Below, one piece after another: positions 42,912 to 52,655 of a DNA stretch of 64,000 nt. The notes under the pieces are model-generated. The model saw only the letters and a list, made by a program, of their open reading frames with translations, ran no database searches and was not told the DNA's origin. The stretch lies in assembly GCA_966248875.1 (NCBI GenBank), contig CBINBI010000001.1, positions 62,001 to 126,000 on the forward strand, read 5' to 3'. Source of the DNA: Dokdonella_A sp966248875. Lineage in GTDB: Bacteria; Pseudomonadota; Gammaproteobacteria; Xanthomonadales; Rhodanobacteraceae. The translations under genes were made by a program, and so were the position numbers. Positions within the stretch are counted from its first letter, which is position 1; every line of letters starts with the position of its first letter.

Positions 42912-43370
42912 CTATGCGTCCGGCATGAACTCGAGCGCGACAGAATTCATGCAGTAGCGGTTGCCGGTCGGCGGGGGGCCGTCGGGGAACACGTGGCCGA
43001 GGTGGCTGTCGCAGCGCGCGCAGCGGATCTCCGTGCGCACCATGCCGTGGCTGATATCGCGGATCTCGCGTACATGCTCGGGATCGAACGGCGCGAAGAA
43101 GCTCGGCCAGCCGGTACCGGATTCGAACTTCGCGCCGGATTTGAACAGCGGCAGGCCGCAGAGGCGGCAGACATAGGCCCCCGCCTCGTGGTTGTGCAGC
43201 AGCGCGCCGCAGAACGGCCGCTCGGTACCGTGGTCGAGCAGCACGCGGCGTTCTTCCGAGCTGAGCTTCGCGGCGAGGCGGTCGCGCTCGTCCGCAGACA
43301 GCGGGCCCAAGTCGTAGCCGGAGGCGGATTTGCGGGTGTTCGCCGCGGCGGGGATGTTTTCGGTGGTCAT
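42912..43370 (-). CDS. msrB: Peptide-methionine (R)-S-oxide reductase
   Basis: The 152-residue enzyme reduces the R-form of methionine sulfoxide. It has the zinc cysteine pairs CRLCG and CARCDSHLGHVF, the substrate block ESGTGWPSFF and the catalytic cysteine in RYCMNSVALEF. No signal peptide is present, so it acts in the cytosol. It follows msrA by 29 bases on the same strand with GGAG upstream of the ATG, forming an msrA-msrB operon that repairs both sulfoxide forms. Confidence 0.96.
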   Translation of the reverse strand: MTTENIPAAANTRKSASGYDLGPLSADERDRLAAKLSSEERRVLLDHGTERPFCGALLHNHEAGAYVCRLCGLPLFKSGAKFESGTGWPSFFAPFDPEHVREIRDISHGMVRTEIRCARCDSHLGHVFPDGPPPTGNRYCMNSVALEFMPDA

Positions 43371-43399
43371 GCGTGAGTCTCCGGTATGAGCGGCGGGGG

Positions 43400-44038
43400 C
43401 TATTCGCCTGCCTTGAGCCGGGCGCCGAACTCTTTCTCGAGCTTCTCGACCTTCGGCTGCGCGACGTACGCGATGTACGGCTGCTCGGGATGCAGCGCCG
43501 CGTAGTTCTGGTGGTAGCGCTCGGCGTCGTAGAACGCGTCGAGCGGCACGACTTCGGTAGCGATCGGCGCCGCGAACACCCTGGCTTCGGTGAGCTGGCG
43601 GATGTACGCCTCGGCGACTTCGCGCTGCGCGTCGTCGGCGTAGAAGATCGCCGAGCGGTACTGGCGGCCGCGGTCATTGCCCTGGCGGTTGACCTGGGTC
43701 GGATCGTGCGCGACGGCGAAGAACACCTTGAGCAGCTGGCCGTAGCTGATCCGGCGCGGGTCGAAGCGGATGCGGATCGCCTCGGCGTGGTCGGTCGTGC
43801 CGCTGCAGACCGTCTCGTAGTCGGCCGTCGACGCGCTGCCGCCGGAATAGCCGGACGTCACGTCGATGACGCCGGCAAGCCGGGCGAACACGGCTTCGGT
43901 ACACCAGAAGCAGCCGCCGGCGAGCACGGCCGTCGATTCGACGGTGCCTTCGTTCGGCTTGATGTCGAGCGCCGGATCGGGAACCTGCGAGGAATCAACG
44001 GCGAGCGCCGCGCCGGGGATCGCGCAGACAGTATCCAT
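43400..44038 (-). CDS. msrA: Peptide-methionine (S)-S-oxide reductase
   Basis: The 212-residue enzyme reduces the S-form of methionine sulfoxide. The catalytic motif GGCFWC is present, followed by TSGYSGGSASTADYETVCSG, HAEAIRIRFDP and HDPTQVNRQGNDRGRQYRSAIFY. The N-terminal 35 residues before the domain are not a convincing signal peptide. AGGAGG lies five bases before the ATG. It is first of the msrA-msrB pair and divergent from the RND adaptor gene. Confidence 0.96.
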   Translation of the reverse strand: MDTVCAIPGAALAVDSSQVPDPALDIKPNEGTVESTAVLAGGCFWCTEAVFARLAGVIDVTSGYSGGSASTADYETVCSGTTDHAEAIRIRFDPRRISYGQLLKVFFAVAHDPTQVNRQGNDRGRQYRSAIFYADDAQREVAEAYIRQLTEARVFAAPIATEVVPLDAFYDAERYHQNYAALHPEQPYIAYVAQPKVEKLEKEFGARLKAGE

Positions 44039-44131
44039 GGAACCTCCTTGGACGAGAGCAAGCCAGCGGGGCCTGGGCCGCGGCTGCGCTGGAACGGACG
44101 TGATGCGGCGGCCGGCCCTCCCGCGAAATCA

Positions 44132-44150
44132 CTTCGGATGCCATCCGAAG
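44132..44150. promoter_or_regulatory. Palindrome CTTCGGATG-C-CATCCGAAG in the msrA/mdtA divergent region
   Basis: Perfect 9-bp arms with a one-base centre, too tight for a hairpin loop and so more likely an operator. A second small inverted repeat (CTGTC-AA-GACAG) is at 44167-44178. The 44039-44399 intergenic region must hold promoters for both the msr and pump operons; nothing else is seen. Confidence 0.45.
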
Positions 44151-44399
44151 CCCCGGCCGCGCCTGCTGTCAAGACAGGTTTCGGGCATCGAGTCTTTCAG
44201 ATGGAGGTGCGCGGCACCGAAGCAAGCCGCGCGAGCTGGAACGGCTGCTGAAGCTCCGGGTCGTGTAAAGGCGCATTTACCTGGTGTCTACGGCATCCTG
44301 CAGACGCGGCTGCTAGCCTTCGCGTGCGCCGGCGGAACCGCGCGGCTGCTTGGGATGTCGGCTGACGGCCCATCCATGGCCAATCCAGGAGGAATGAGC

Positions 44400-45623
44400 A
44401 TGTCGCGTTGGAAGTGGGCGATCGGCGTCGTTGCGGTCGTGCTCGCCGGCGTGATCGCGTGGCGGCTCATGTCCGAGCGGCCGGGCGCGGCGAGACGAGG
44501 CGGCGGGGCGGCCGATGCGCCCGTGCCGGTGACGGTCATGCCGGTCGAGCAGAAGGACGTGCCGATCTATCTCTCGGCGCTCGGCACCGTGCAGGCGCTC
44601 AACACGGTGACGGTCAACACCCAGGTCAGCGGGCAGCTCGAATCGATCCACTTCACCGAAGGCCAGGAGGTCAAGGCGGGCGACCTGATCGCGCGGATCG
44701 ACCCGCGCACATTCCAGGCCGCGCTCGACCAGGCGCTCGCCAAGAAGAAACAGGACGAGGCGCAGCTCTCCGCCTCGCGCTCGACGCTCAAGCGCTACGA
44801 GGAGCTGATCCGCCAGCACTTCGTCGCCGCGCAGGATCTCGAAAACCAGCGCCAGCTCGTGCGTCAGCAGGAAGCGCTGGTCGCCGCCGACGACGCGGCG
44901 ATCGCGACGGCGCGCACGCAGCTCGGCTACACGAAGATCACGGCCCCGATCGACGGCATCGCCGGCATCCGCCTCGTCGATGTCGGCAACCTCGTCACTG
45001 CGAACTCGGGCAGCGGCATCGTCGTGCTGACCCAGGTCCATCCGATCAACGTCATCTTCAACCTGCCCGAGCAGAATCTCGAGGACGTGCGCGCGAGCAG
45101 CGCGGCGGACCCGCTGCCGGTGACGGCGCTCGACCGCACCGACAGCCATCCGATCGCGGACGGCGTGCTCAAGGTCATCGACAACCAGATCGACACCACG
45201 ACCGGCACGTTCAAGCTCAAGGCCGAATTCGCCAACGAGAAGAATGCGCTCTGGCCCGGCCAGTTCGTCAACGTGCGCGTGCGCGTGAGGACGGTGCGCA
45301 GCGGCCTCGTGGTGCCGGCGACCGCCGTGCAGCGCGGGCCGGACGGAAGCTACGCCTACGTCGTGCAGCCCGACTCCACCGTCGCGATGGTGCCGCTGCA
45401 GCTCGGCAACGAAGCCGGTGACAACACGATTCTCGTCACGGCGGGCCTCAAGGCCGGCGACAAAGTCGTCACCGAAGGCCAGTTCCGCCTGAAGCCCGGC
45501 AGCAAGGTGCGCGCGCTCGCGCCGGGAGAAGCCGCGCCGCCGACGAGCGAGGCCGAGCTCGACAAGCTCAAGCAGCAGAATCCGGAACGCCCGCGGCAGC
45601 GCGGCCGGCGGGGCGGCGGCTGA
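44400..45623 (+). CDS. RND efflux periplasmic adaptor (MdtA-like)
   Basis: The 407-residue membrane-fusion protein has an N-terminal membrane segment (WAIGVVAVVLAGVIAWRLM), a lipoyl/barrel-sandwich start (VQALNTVTVNTQVSGQLESIHFTEGQEVKAGDLIARID), a coiled-coil hairpin (residues about 110-180), then TKITAPIDGIAGIRLVDVGNLV and beta-barrel domains. It links the inner-membrane pump to an outer-membrane channel. ATG 44400 is chosen because AGGAGG is seven bases upstream; another ATG at 44394 is too close to it. It heads an mdtABC-like set. No TolC-type gene is in the window. Confidence 0.9.
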   Translation: MSRWKWAIGVVAVVLAGVIAWRLMSERPGAARRGGGAADAPVPVTVMPVEQKDVPIYLSALGTVQALNTVTVNTQVSGQLESIHFTEGQEVKAGDLIARIDPRTFQAALDQALAKKKQDEAQLSASRSTLKRYEELIRQHFVAAQDLENQRQLVRQQEALVAADDAAIATARTQLGYTKITAPIDGIAGIRLVDVGNLVTANSGSGIVVLTQVHPINVIFNLPEQNLEDVRASSAADPLPVTALDRTDSHPIADGVLKVIDNQIDTTTGTFKLKAEFANEKNALWPGQFVNVRVRVRTVRSGLVVPATAVQRGPDGSYAYVVQPDSTVAMVPLQLGNEAGDNTILVTAGLKAGDKVVTEGQFRLKPGSKVRALAPGEAAPPTSEAELDKLKQQNPERPRQRGRRGGG

Positions 45624-45737
45624 GATGAAAGAGGCAGCGCGGTCGGCGACGAGCGCTCAGCGGAAAACGGGCGCGCATCCTTCGCGAGCCTGCCGTTTCC
45701 GCTCGCCGCTCGACGCCTGCCGCTGACCGACGACGTC

Positions 45738-48700
45738 ATGGGTTTCTCCACGCTCTTCATCCATCGCCCGATCGCGACCTCGCTGCTGATGGTCGCGCTG
45801 CTGCTGCTCGGCATGATCGGCTTCCGCGGACTGCCGGTCTCGGCACTGCCCGACATCGACGCGCCGAGCCTGGTCGTGACGACGCAGTATCCAGGCGCGA
45901 GCGCGTCGACGATGGCGGCACTGGTGACCACGCCGCTCGAGCGGCAGTTCGGCCAGATCTCCGGCGTCACGATGATGAGCTCGGATTCGTCGGCCGGCCT
46001 GTCGACGATCGTGATCCAGTTCGACATGGGCCGCGACATAGACGCGGCCGGGCAGGACGTGCAGTCAGCGATCAACGCCGCGCGCGGAACGCTGCCGAAC
46101 AACCTGCCGTATCCGCCCGTCTACAACAAGGTCAATCCGGCCGACGCGCCGATCCTGACGCTGATGCTGACGAGCGACACGCGGCCGCTGCGCGAGGTCA
46201 ACGATTACGCCGACAGCATCATCGCGCAGAAGATCTCGCAGATCGCCGGCGTCGGCCTCGTCTCTATCGCCGGCAACGTGCGCCCCGCCGTGCGCGTGCA
46301 GGTCAATCCGGCGCAGCTTGCGAACCTCGGCCTCACGATGGAGGACGTGCGCAGCGCGCTGACGCAGGCCAACGTCAACGCGCCCAAGGGCAGCCTCAAC
46401 GGCGCCGTGCAGAGCTTCTCGATCGGCACCAACGACCAGCTCGCCGACGCCGACGAATACCGCACGACGATCATCGCCTACCGGAACGACGCGCCGGTGC
46501 GGCTCGCCGACGTCGCCCGGGTCGTCGACGGCGTGGAGAACGACCAGCTCGCCGCGTGGGCTAACGGCAAGCCCGCCGTGCTGCTCGACATCCGCCGCCA
46601 GCCAAGCGCGAACATCGTGCAGACCGTCGAAGCCGTGCGCGCCGCGCTGCCCGAGCTCAAGGCCGTGCTGCCCGCCGACGTGCACCTGGATGTCTTCTCG
46701 GACCGCACGATCACGATCCGCGCTTCCGTGCGCGACGTGGAATTCACGCTCGGTCTCACGATCCTGCTCGTGATCGCGGTGATCTTCGTGTTTCTGCGCC
46801 GGCTCTGGGCCACGGTAATTCCCAGCATCGCCGTGCCGCTGTCCCTGCTCGGCACGTTCGGTGTCATGTCGTTCGCGAGCTTCTCGCTCGACAATCTTTC
46901 GCTGATGGCGCTGACCGTCGCGACCGGCTTCGTCGTCGACGACGCGATCGTCATGATCGAGAACATCGTCCGCTACATCGAGCAGGGACGGCAGCCGAAG
47001 GAGGCCGCGATCGTCGGCGCGCGCGAGATCGGCTTCACGATCGTGTCACTGACCGTCTCGCTGATCGCGGTGTTCCTGCCGCTGCTGCTGATGCCCGGCG
47101 TGACCGGCCGCCTGTTCCATGAATTCGCCTGGGTGCTGTCGATCGCCGTCGCGATCTCGATGCTGATCTCGCTGACCCTGACGCCGATGATGTGCGCGTA
47201 CCTCCTGAAGCCGGATCGCCTGCCGGCCGACGATGCCGCGCGCGAAAGCGGGCGCCGCACCTGGTGGAACCGCCTGGCCGACGGCTACACGCGCACGCTC
47301 GACTGGGTGCTCGCGCGCCAGCCGCTGATGCTCGCCGTCGCCACCCTCGCGGTGATCGTCACGATCGCACTGTACGTCCTCATCCCGAAAGGCCTACTGC
47401 CCGAGCAGGACACGGGCCTCATCACCGGCGTGGTCGAGGCGGACCAGAACGTCGCGTTTCCCGCCATGGAGGAGCGCACGAAGACCGTCGCCGAAGCGCT
47501 GCGCGCGCAGCCGGACGTCGCCGGCGTCGCCGCGTTCATCGGAGCGGGCACGATCAACCCGACGCTGAGCCAGGGCCAGCTTTCGATCGTGCTGAAACCG
47601 CGCAGCGAGCGCGACGCGCTCGATCGCGTCATGCGGCGGCTGCAGCAGGCGGTCGCGGGCATTCCCGGAGTCGCGCTCTACCTCAAGCCCGTGCAGGACG
47701 TCGCGCTCGACACGCGCGTCGCCTCGACCGAATACCAGTACGCGCTGTCCGACGTGAACTCGGGCGAGCTCGCCGGCTTCGTCGCGCGGATGACCGACGC
47801 GCTGCGCAGAAGGCCCGAGCTCGCCGACGTCGGCAACAATCTCGCGAACCAGGGCAATGCGCTCAAGCTCACCATCGATCGCGAGAAGGCGAGCCGCCTC
47901 GGTGTGCCGGTGCAGACGATCGACGACACGCTCTACGACGCGTTCGGCCAGCGCCAGATCTCGACGATCTTCACGCAGATGAACCAGTACCGCGTCGTGC
48001 TGGAGGTCGCGCCGGAGTTCCGCACCAGCCGAGACCTGCTGGACAAGCTCACGGTGCGCGGCAACGGTAACGGCGCGCTGACCGGCAGCAACGCGACGAC
48101 GCTCGGCCAGCTCGCCTCGAGCAACTCGGCGACGCCGGCCGGCATCGGCAACACCGGCAACGTCGGCTTCACCGTCGGTGCCGGCGGCACGATTCCGTTG
48201 TCTTCGCTGGCGACGGCGGTCACCGGCAATGCGCCGCTGGTGGTCAGCCATCAGGACCAGCTGCCGGCTGCCACGATCTCGTTCAATCTCGCGCCCGGCT
48301 ATTCGCTCTCCGACGCGGTCACCGCGGTGCGCGAGGTGGAGAGCGAGATGGGCTTCCCGCCGCAGGTGCGCGGCCGCTTCATCGGCAAGGCCGCCGAATT
48401 CTCCGCTTCGCTGACGGACGAGGTGCTGCTGCTGCTCGCCGCGGTGCTCGTCATCTACATCGTGCTCGGCGTGCTCTACGAGAGCTACATCCACCCGATC
48501 ACGATCATCTCGACGCTGCCGCCGGCCGGCGTCGGAGCGCTGCTCGCGCTGATGGTCTGCGGCATGAGCCTTTCAGTCGACGGCATCGTCGGCATCGTGC
48601 TGCTGATCGGCATCGTCAAGAAAAACGCGATCATGATGATCGACTTCGCCATCGACGCGCAGCGCGCGGGCATGAACGCACACGACGCGATCCGCCGCGC

Positions 48701-48956
48701 CTGCCTGCTGCGCTTCCGGCCGATCATGATGACCACCGCCGCCGCGCTGCTCGGCGCGCTGCCGCTCGCGCTCGGCAGCGGCATCGGGTCGGAGCTGCGC
48801 AGGCCGCTCGGCGTCTCGATCGTCGGCGGCCTGCTGCTGTCGCAGCTGATCACGCTGTACACGACGCCGGTGGTCTATCTCTATTTCGAGCGCCTGAGCG
48901 ACTGGGCGAAGGTGCGGCGTGCTCGGCGGACGGCTTTGCGGGAGCGTGCGGCGTGA
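45738..48956 (+). CDS. RND efflux transporter (MdtB-like)
   Basis: The 1072-residue inner-membrane pump has the 12-helix RND layout with two large periplasmic domains. It starts with the family N-terminus FSTLFIHRPIATSLLMVALLLLG. The proton-relay aspartates are in TM4 (GFVVDDAIVMIENI) and the conserved lysine in TM10 (LLIGIVKKNAIMMIDFAIDAQ). It would exchange protons for drugs or other amphiphiles. A Ser/Gly/Asn-rich insertion (about residues 775-810, GNGNGALTGSNATTLGQLAS) widens the second periplasmic half. The C-terminus is followed at once by a palindromic repeat. In MdtABC two different pump subunits form one trimer; the second is the gene at 49525-52647. Confidence 0.94.
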   Translation: MGFSTLFIHRPIATSLLMVALLLLGMIGFRGLPVSALPDIDAPSLVVTTQYPGASASTMAALVTTPLERQFGQISGVTMMSSDSSAGLSTIVIQFDMGRDIDAAGQDVQSAINAARGTLPNNLPYPPVYNKVNPADAPILTLMLTSDTRPLREVNDYADSIIAQKISQIAGVGLVSIAGNVRPAVRVQVNPAQLANLGLTMEDVRSALTQANVNAPKGSLNGAVQSFSIGTNDQLADADEYRTTIIAYRNDAPVRLADVARVVDGVENDQLAAWANGKPAVLLDIRRQPSANIVQTVEAVRAALPELKAVLPADVHLDVFSDRTITIRASVRDVEFTLGLTILLVIAVIFVFLRRLWATVIPSIAVPLSLLGTFGVMSFASFSLDNLSLMALTVATGFVVDDAIVMIENIVRYIEQGRQPKEAAIVGAREIGFTIVSLTVSLIAVFLPLLLMPGVTGRLFHEFAWVLSIAVAISMLISLTLTPMMCAYLLKPDRLPADDAARESGRRTWWNRLADGYTRTLDWVLARQPLMLAVATLAVIVTIALYVLIPKGLLPEQDTGLITGVVEADQNVAFPAMEERTKTVAEALRAQPDVAGVAAFIGAGTINPTLSQGQLSIVLKPRSERDALDRVMRRLQQAVAGIPGVALYLKPVQDVALDTRVASTEYQYALSDVNSGELAGFVARMTDALRRRPELADVGNNLANQGNALKLTIDREKASRLGVPVQTIDDTLYDAFGQRQISTIFTQMNQYRVVLEVAPEFRTSRDLLDKLTVRGNGNGALTGSNATTLGQLASSNSATPAGIGNTGNVGFTVGAGGTIPLSSLATAVTGNAPLVVSHQDQLPAATISFNLAPGYSLSDAVTAVREVESEMGFPPQVRGRFIGKAAEFSASLTDEVLLLLAAVLVIYIVLGVLYESYIHPITIISTLPPAGVGALLALMVCGMSLSVDGIVGIVLLIGIVKKNAIMMIDFAIDAQRAGMNAHDAIRRACLLRFRPIMMTTAAALLGALPLALGSGIGSELRRPLGVSIVGGLLLSQLITLYTTPVVYLYFERLSDWAKVRRARRTALRERAA

Positions 48957-48979
48957 GGCGGGGCTGTTTCGCAGGCGTA

Positions 48980-49016
48980 CCCTCACCCTGCGCTTTCCCG
49001 CAAGCGGGAGAGGGGA
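48980..49016. repeat. Short palindromic repeat, copy 1 (CCTCACCCTG...CCCGCAAGCGGGAGAG)
   Basis: A REP-like element with the core TCCCGCAAGCGGGAGAGG, 24 bases after the first pump gene. Related copies are at 49052-49089 (opposite orientation), 49440-49473 and 52656-52680. Confidence 0.7.
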
Positions 49017-49025
49017 AAGCGCACA

Positions 49026-49427
49026 TCAGTCTTCGGAAAGGTCGAGTGGTTCCCCCTCTCCCGCTTGCGGGAGAGGGCAGGGGTGAGGGCACGCCTGGAT
49101 CAACGCCTCGAGAATGCTCTCCAGCACCGCTTCAGTCCGTTGGAGCGCTTCATCATTCCAGAACCGAATCACACGAAAGCCTGCTCGCGCGAGATACAAC
49201 GTCCGCTCCAGATCTTCGATCACCGACTCGGCATGCTGCCCACCGTCCAGCTCGACGATCAGTCGCGCACGAATACACACGAAATCCACGACGAATCGCC
49301 CGATCGGCACCTGTCTTCGAAATCGATAACCGCTCAATGGCCGATGCCGCAGGTAAAACCAGAGACGCTGCTCGGCGTCAGTCGAGTTCGCGCGTAAATC
49401 GCGCGCGGTTGCGGGGAGTGGGTGCAT
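49026..49427 (-). CDS. DUF559 domain protein (Vsr-like endonuclease fold)
   Basis: The 133-residue protein has the DUF559 pattern: TDAEQRLWFYLRHRPLSGYRFRRQVPIGRFVVDFVCIRARLIVELDGGQH followed by RFWNDEALQRTEAVLESI. The D...ExD..QH residues are those of a restriction-endonuclease-like nuclease core. Its last 20 or so residues (PHPCPLPQAGEGE) are encoded by a palindromic repeat, so the stop codon has been supplied by repeat-flanking DNA. It interrupts the two pump genes on the opposite strand and is bracketed by repeats of the same family. Such small DUF559 genes are common, often near repeats; function unknown. Confidence 0.82.
   Translation of the reverse strand: MHPLPATARDLRANSTDAEQRLWFYLRHRPLSGYRFRRQVPIGRFVVDFVCIRARLIVELDGGQHAESVIEDLERTLYLARAGFRVIRFWNDEALQRTEAVLESILEALIQACPHPCPLPQAGEGEPLDLSED
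49052..49089. repeat. Short palindromic repeat, copy 2 (reverse orientation)
   Basis: CCCTCTCCCGCTTGCGGGAGAGGGCAGGG-type unit, the reverse complement of copies 1 and 3. It encodes the tail of the DUF559 protein. Confidence 0.7.
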
Positions 49428-49439
49428 GCGACGAGCGTG

Positions 49440-49473
49440 CCCTCACCCTGCCCTCTCCCGCGAGCGGGAGAGG
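49440..49473. repeat. Short palindromic repeat, copy 3
   Basis: CCTCACCCTGCCCTCTCCCGCGAGCGGGAGAGG-type unit between the DUF559 start and the second pump gene, same orientation as copy 1. Confidence 0.7.
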
Positions 49474-49524
49474 TGAACAACATGTGTGCGACAAACGTGC
49501 GCACGTATGTAGGAAGTGCGCGCC

Positions 49525-52500
49525 GTGAACATCTCCGCGCCCTTCATCAAGCGCCCCATCGGCACAACACTGCTCGCCGCCGGCATGGCCGTGGCCGGGG
49601 TGATCTGCTATTTCCTGCTCGGCGTCGCCGCGCTGCCGAACATGGAGTTCCCGGCGATTTTCGTCACTGCGAGCCAGCCAGGCGCCAGCGCGGACACGAT
49701 GGCGTCAACAGTCGCTGCGCCGCTCGAGCGTCATCTGGGCCAGATTCCCGGCATCGACACGATCAGCTCGCGTTCGAGCGAGGGCTCCGCGTCGGTGATC
49801 ATGATCTTCCAGGCCGGTCGCGACGTCGATGCGGCGGCGCGCGACGTGCAGGCCGCAATCAACGCGGCGGCACCTGACCTGCCGTCGGGCCTCACCAATG
49901 CGCCGACCTACCGCAAGGCGAATCCGAATGCGCAGCCGGTGCTCGCGCTCGCACTGACCAGCCGCACGCAGCCCCTGTCGAAACTCTACGACCTTGCCGA
50001 CTCGCTGCTCGCCCAGCACATCCGCCAGATCGACGGCGTCAGCGACGTCGATGTCGCCGGCGGCGCCACGCCGGCCGTCCGCGTCGATCTGAACCTGCGT
50101 GCGCTGAACGCCATGGGCCTCTCGCCCGACCAGTTGCGCAACGCGCTCGCGGCGGCGAACGTGACCTCGCCGCAGGGCTTTCTGGCCGACGGGCGCACGC
50201 TGATGGCGGTGTCGGCGAACGATTCGCTGCGTACGGCCGAAGAGTTCGCCGACGTCGTGATCTCGGCGCGAAACGGCGTGCCGATCCGGCTGAAGGACGT
50301 GGCGCGCGTCTACGACGGACAGCAGGACCAGTACCAGGCCGCGTGGTACGGCACCGAGCGCGCCATCCTCATGTTCGTGCGCAAGCAGGCCGACGCGAAC
50401 GTCATCGCCACGGTCGACGCGATCAAGAACGAAGTGCCGGTCATGCAGGCGTGGCTTCCGGCCGGGGTCACGCTGACGCCGTTCTTCGACCGCACGCCGA
50501 TCATCCGCGCCTCGATCGACGAGGTGCAGATCTCGCTGCTGATCTCCCTGTCAATGGTGGTGCTGACGATGGCGCTCTTCCTGCGCCGCCTCGCGCCGAC
50601 GCTGATCGCGGCGACCGCGGTGCCGCTCTCGCTGGCGAGCGCGTTCGTGGTCATGTACGTGCTCGGCTACACGCTGGACAACATGTCACTGATGGCGCTC
50701 GTGATCGCGATCGGCTTCGTCGTCGACGACGCGATCGTCGTGATCGAGAACGTGATCCGTCACATCGACGCCGGCATGCCGCGTCTTGAAGCGACGCTCG
50801 CGGGCGCGCGCGAGATCGGCTTCACGATCGTCTCGATCACGGCCTCGCTGATCGCGGTGTTCGTTCCGCTGCTCTTCGCGGGCGGCATCACCGGCATGTT
50901 CTTCAAGGAATTCACGGTCACGCTGTGCTCGGCCATCGCGTTTTCCGGCCTCGTCTCGCTGACGCTCACTCCGGCGCTCTGCGGCAGATTCCTGAAGCCG
51001 CACGCGGAGGGCCGGCGCTCGCGCATCGGCGACAGGCTCGACGCGTTCCACGCCGGCATGCGCGACGTCTACGCGCACGCGCTCGATTTCTCGCTGCGCC
51101 ATCCGCGCCTGATGGCGTTGCAGCCGCTGATCCTGGTCGTGTTGACGTACTTCCTCGCGCTCGCCGTGCCGAAGGGTTTGTTCCCGCAGCAGGACACCGG
51201 CATGCTGAGCGGCCGCACCAACGCGAGCGCCGACGTGTCGCCGGAGCGCATGTCGGCCGCGCAGCAGAAGCTCGCCGCGCTCGTGCAGAGCGATCCCGCG
51301 GTCGCCAGCGTCGGCTCGCGCCTCGGCGGCGGCTGGGGCTCGCGCGGCGGCGGCAGCGGCCAGCTCTACGTCAGCCTGAAGCCGCTGTCCGAGCGCAACG
51401 GCGAATCGACGTTCGCGGTGATGACGCGCCTCAACAAGGCCGCCGCGAGCATCCCGGACATCCAGCTCAGGCTGCGCCCGGTGCAGGATCTGCCCAGCGG
51501 CGGCGGCCCCGGCGGTGGCGGCGGCGGGCAATATCAGGTTGCGCTGAAAGGCAATGACCTCGCCGAGCTGCAGCTCTGGCTGCCGCGCCTCGTCGATGCG
51601 CTGAAGCAGGTGCCGCAGCTTCGCGATGTCGGCAGCGACATCGACGAGGCCGGCATGCGCCAGATGCTGGTGGTCGACCGCGACGCCGCGGCGCGGCTCG
51701 GCGTCAGCGTCGCCGCGATCGACAGCGCGCTCTACGACGCGTTCGGCCAGCGTCAGGTCTCGACGATCTATTCCGACATCAACCAGTTCAAGGTCGTCGT
51801 CAGCGCGATGCCGAACCAGGCCGCGAGCCCCGCTGCGCTGGAGCAGATCTACGTGCGCGCTACGTCCGGCGCGATGGTGCCCATCAGCGCGGTCGCCAAG
51901 ATGGAGGACACCGTCGCGCCCAGCGAGGTCGATCACGACTCGCAGTTCCCGACGATGAGCCTCTCGTTCAATCTCGCGCCGGGGGCCACGCTCGGCCAGG
52001 CCGAGCTCATCATCCGCAACACCATCGCGGGCCTGCGCATGCCGGGCGACATCCGCCTCGATTTCGCCGGGGATTTCCGCCGCTTCCGGCAGCAATCGAG
52101 CGACACGCCGCTGCTGATCCTCGGCGCGATCGTGACCGTGTACATCGTGTTCGGCATGCTCTACGAGAGCCTCATCCACCCGGTCACGATCCTGTCGACG
52201 CTGCCGTCGGCCGGAGTCGGTGCGCTGCTCGCGATGCTGGTGACGGGCACGGAGCTTTCGGTAATCTCAACGATCGCGATCGTTCTGCTGATCGGCATCG
52301 TCAAGAAGAACGCGATCATGATGATCGACTTCGCACTCGCCGCCGAGCGCGAAAGCCTTGCGCCCTTCGACGCGATCCGTCAGGCCTGCCTCGTCCGCTT
52401 CCGTCCGATCATGATGACGTCGATGGTCGCGATCTTCGGCGCGCTGCCGCTCGCGATCGGGTTCGGCACCGGCGCGGAGCTGCGCCGGCCGCTCGGCATC

Positions 52501-52647
52501 GCGATGATCGGCGGCCTCGTCGTGTCGCAGAGCCTCACGCTGCTGTCGACGCCCGCGATCTATCTCGTGTTCGCGCGCTGGGCCGCACGGCGACGCGAGC
52601 GGCGAGCGGCGAAGCGCGCCGCGCGTATCGCCGCCCCCGCTCATTGA
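49525..52647 (+). CDS. RND efflux transporter (MdtC-like)
   Basis: The 1040-residue RND pump begins with INISAPFIKRPIGTTLLAAGMAVAGVICYF-type sequence typical of MdtC. The proton-relay DD is in GFVVDDAIVVIENVI and the lysine in LLIGIVKKNAIMMIDFALAAE. Glycine-rich loops (RLGGGWGSRGGGSG and SGGGPGGGGGGQ) occur in the second periplasmic half. The GTG at 49525 is preferred over the GTG at 49516 because AGGAAG lies eight bases upstream. It was probably once directly downstream of the MdtB-like gene; a DUF559 gene and repeats now separate them by 568 bases, so it may depend on read-through or its own promoter. Confidence 0.93.
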   Translation: MNISAPFIKRPIGTTLLAAGMAVAGVICYFLLGVAALPNMEFPAIFVTASQPGASADTMASTVAAPLERHLGQIPGIDTISSRSSEGSASVIMIFQAGRDVDAAARDVQAAINAAAPDLPSGLTNAPTYRKANPNAQPVLALALTSRTQPLSKLYDLADSLLAQHIRQIDGVSDVDVAGGATPAVRVDLNLRALNAMGLSPDQLRNALAAANVTSPQGFLADGRTLMAVSANDSLRTAEEFADVVISARNGVPIRLKDVARVYDGQQDQYQAAWYGTERAILMFVRKQADANVIATVDAIKNEVPVMQAWLPAGVTLTPFFDRTPIIRASIDEVQISLLISLSMVVLTMALFLRRLAPTLIAATAVPLSLASAFVVMYVLGYTLDNMSLMALVIAIGFVVDDAIVVIENVIRHIDAGMPRLEATLAGAREIGFTIVSITASLIAVFVPLLFAGGITGMFFKEFTVTLCSAIAFSGLVSLTLTPALCGRFLKPHAEGRRSRIGDRLDAFHAGMRDVYAHALDFSLRHPRLMALQPLILVVLTYFLALAVPKGLFPQQDTGMLSGRTNASADVSPERMSAAQQKLAALVQSDPAVASVGSRLGGGWGSRGGGSGQLYVSLKPLSERNGESTFAVMTRLNKAAASIPDIQLRLRPVQDLPSGGGPGGGGGGQYQVALKGNDLAELQLWLPRLVDALKQVPQLRDVGSDIDEAGMRQMLVVDRDAAARLGVSVAAIDSALYDAFGQRQVSTIYSDINQFKVVVSAMPNQAASPAALEQIYVRATSGAMVPISAVAKMEDTVAPSEVDHDSQFPTMSLSFNLAPGATLGQAELIIRNTIAGLRMPGDIRLDFAGDFRRFRQQSSDTPLLILGAIVTVYIVFGMLYESLIHPVTILSTLPSAGVGALLAMLVTGTELSVISTIAIVLLIGIVKKNAIMMIDFALAAERESLAPFDAIRQACLVRFRPIMMTSMVAIFGALPLAIGFGTGAELRRPLGIAMIGGLVVSQSLTLLSTPAIYLVFARWAARRRERRAAKRAARIAAPAH

Positions 52648-52655
52648 CCTCGCTG

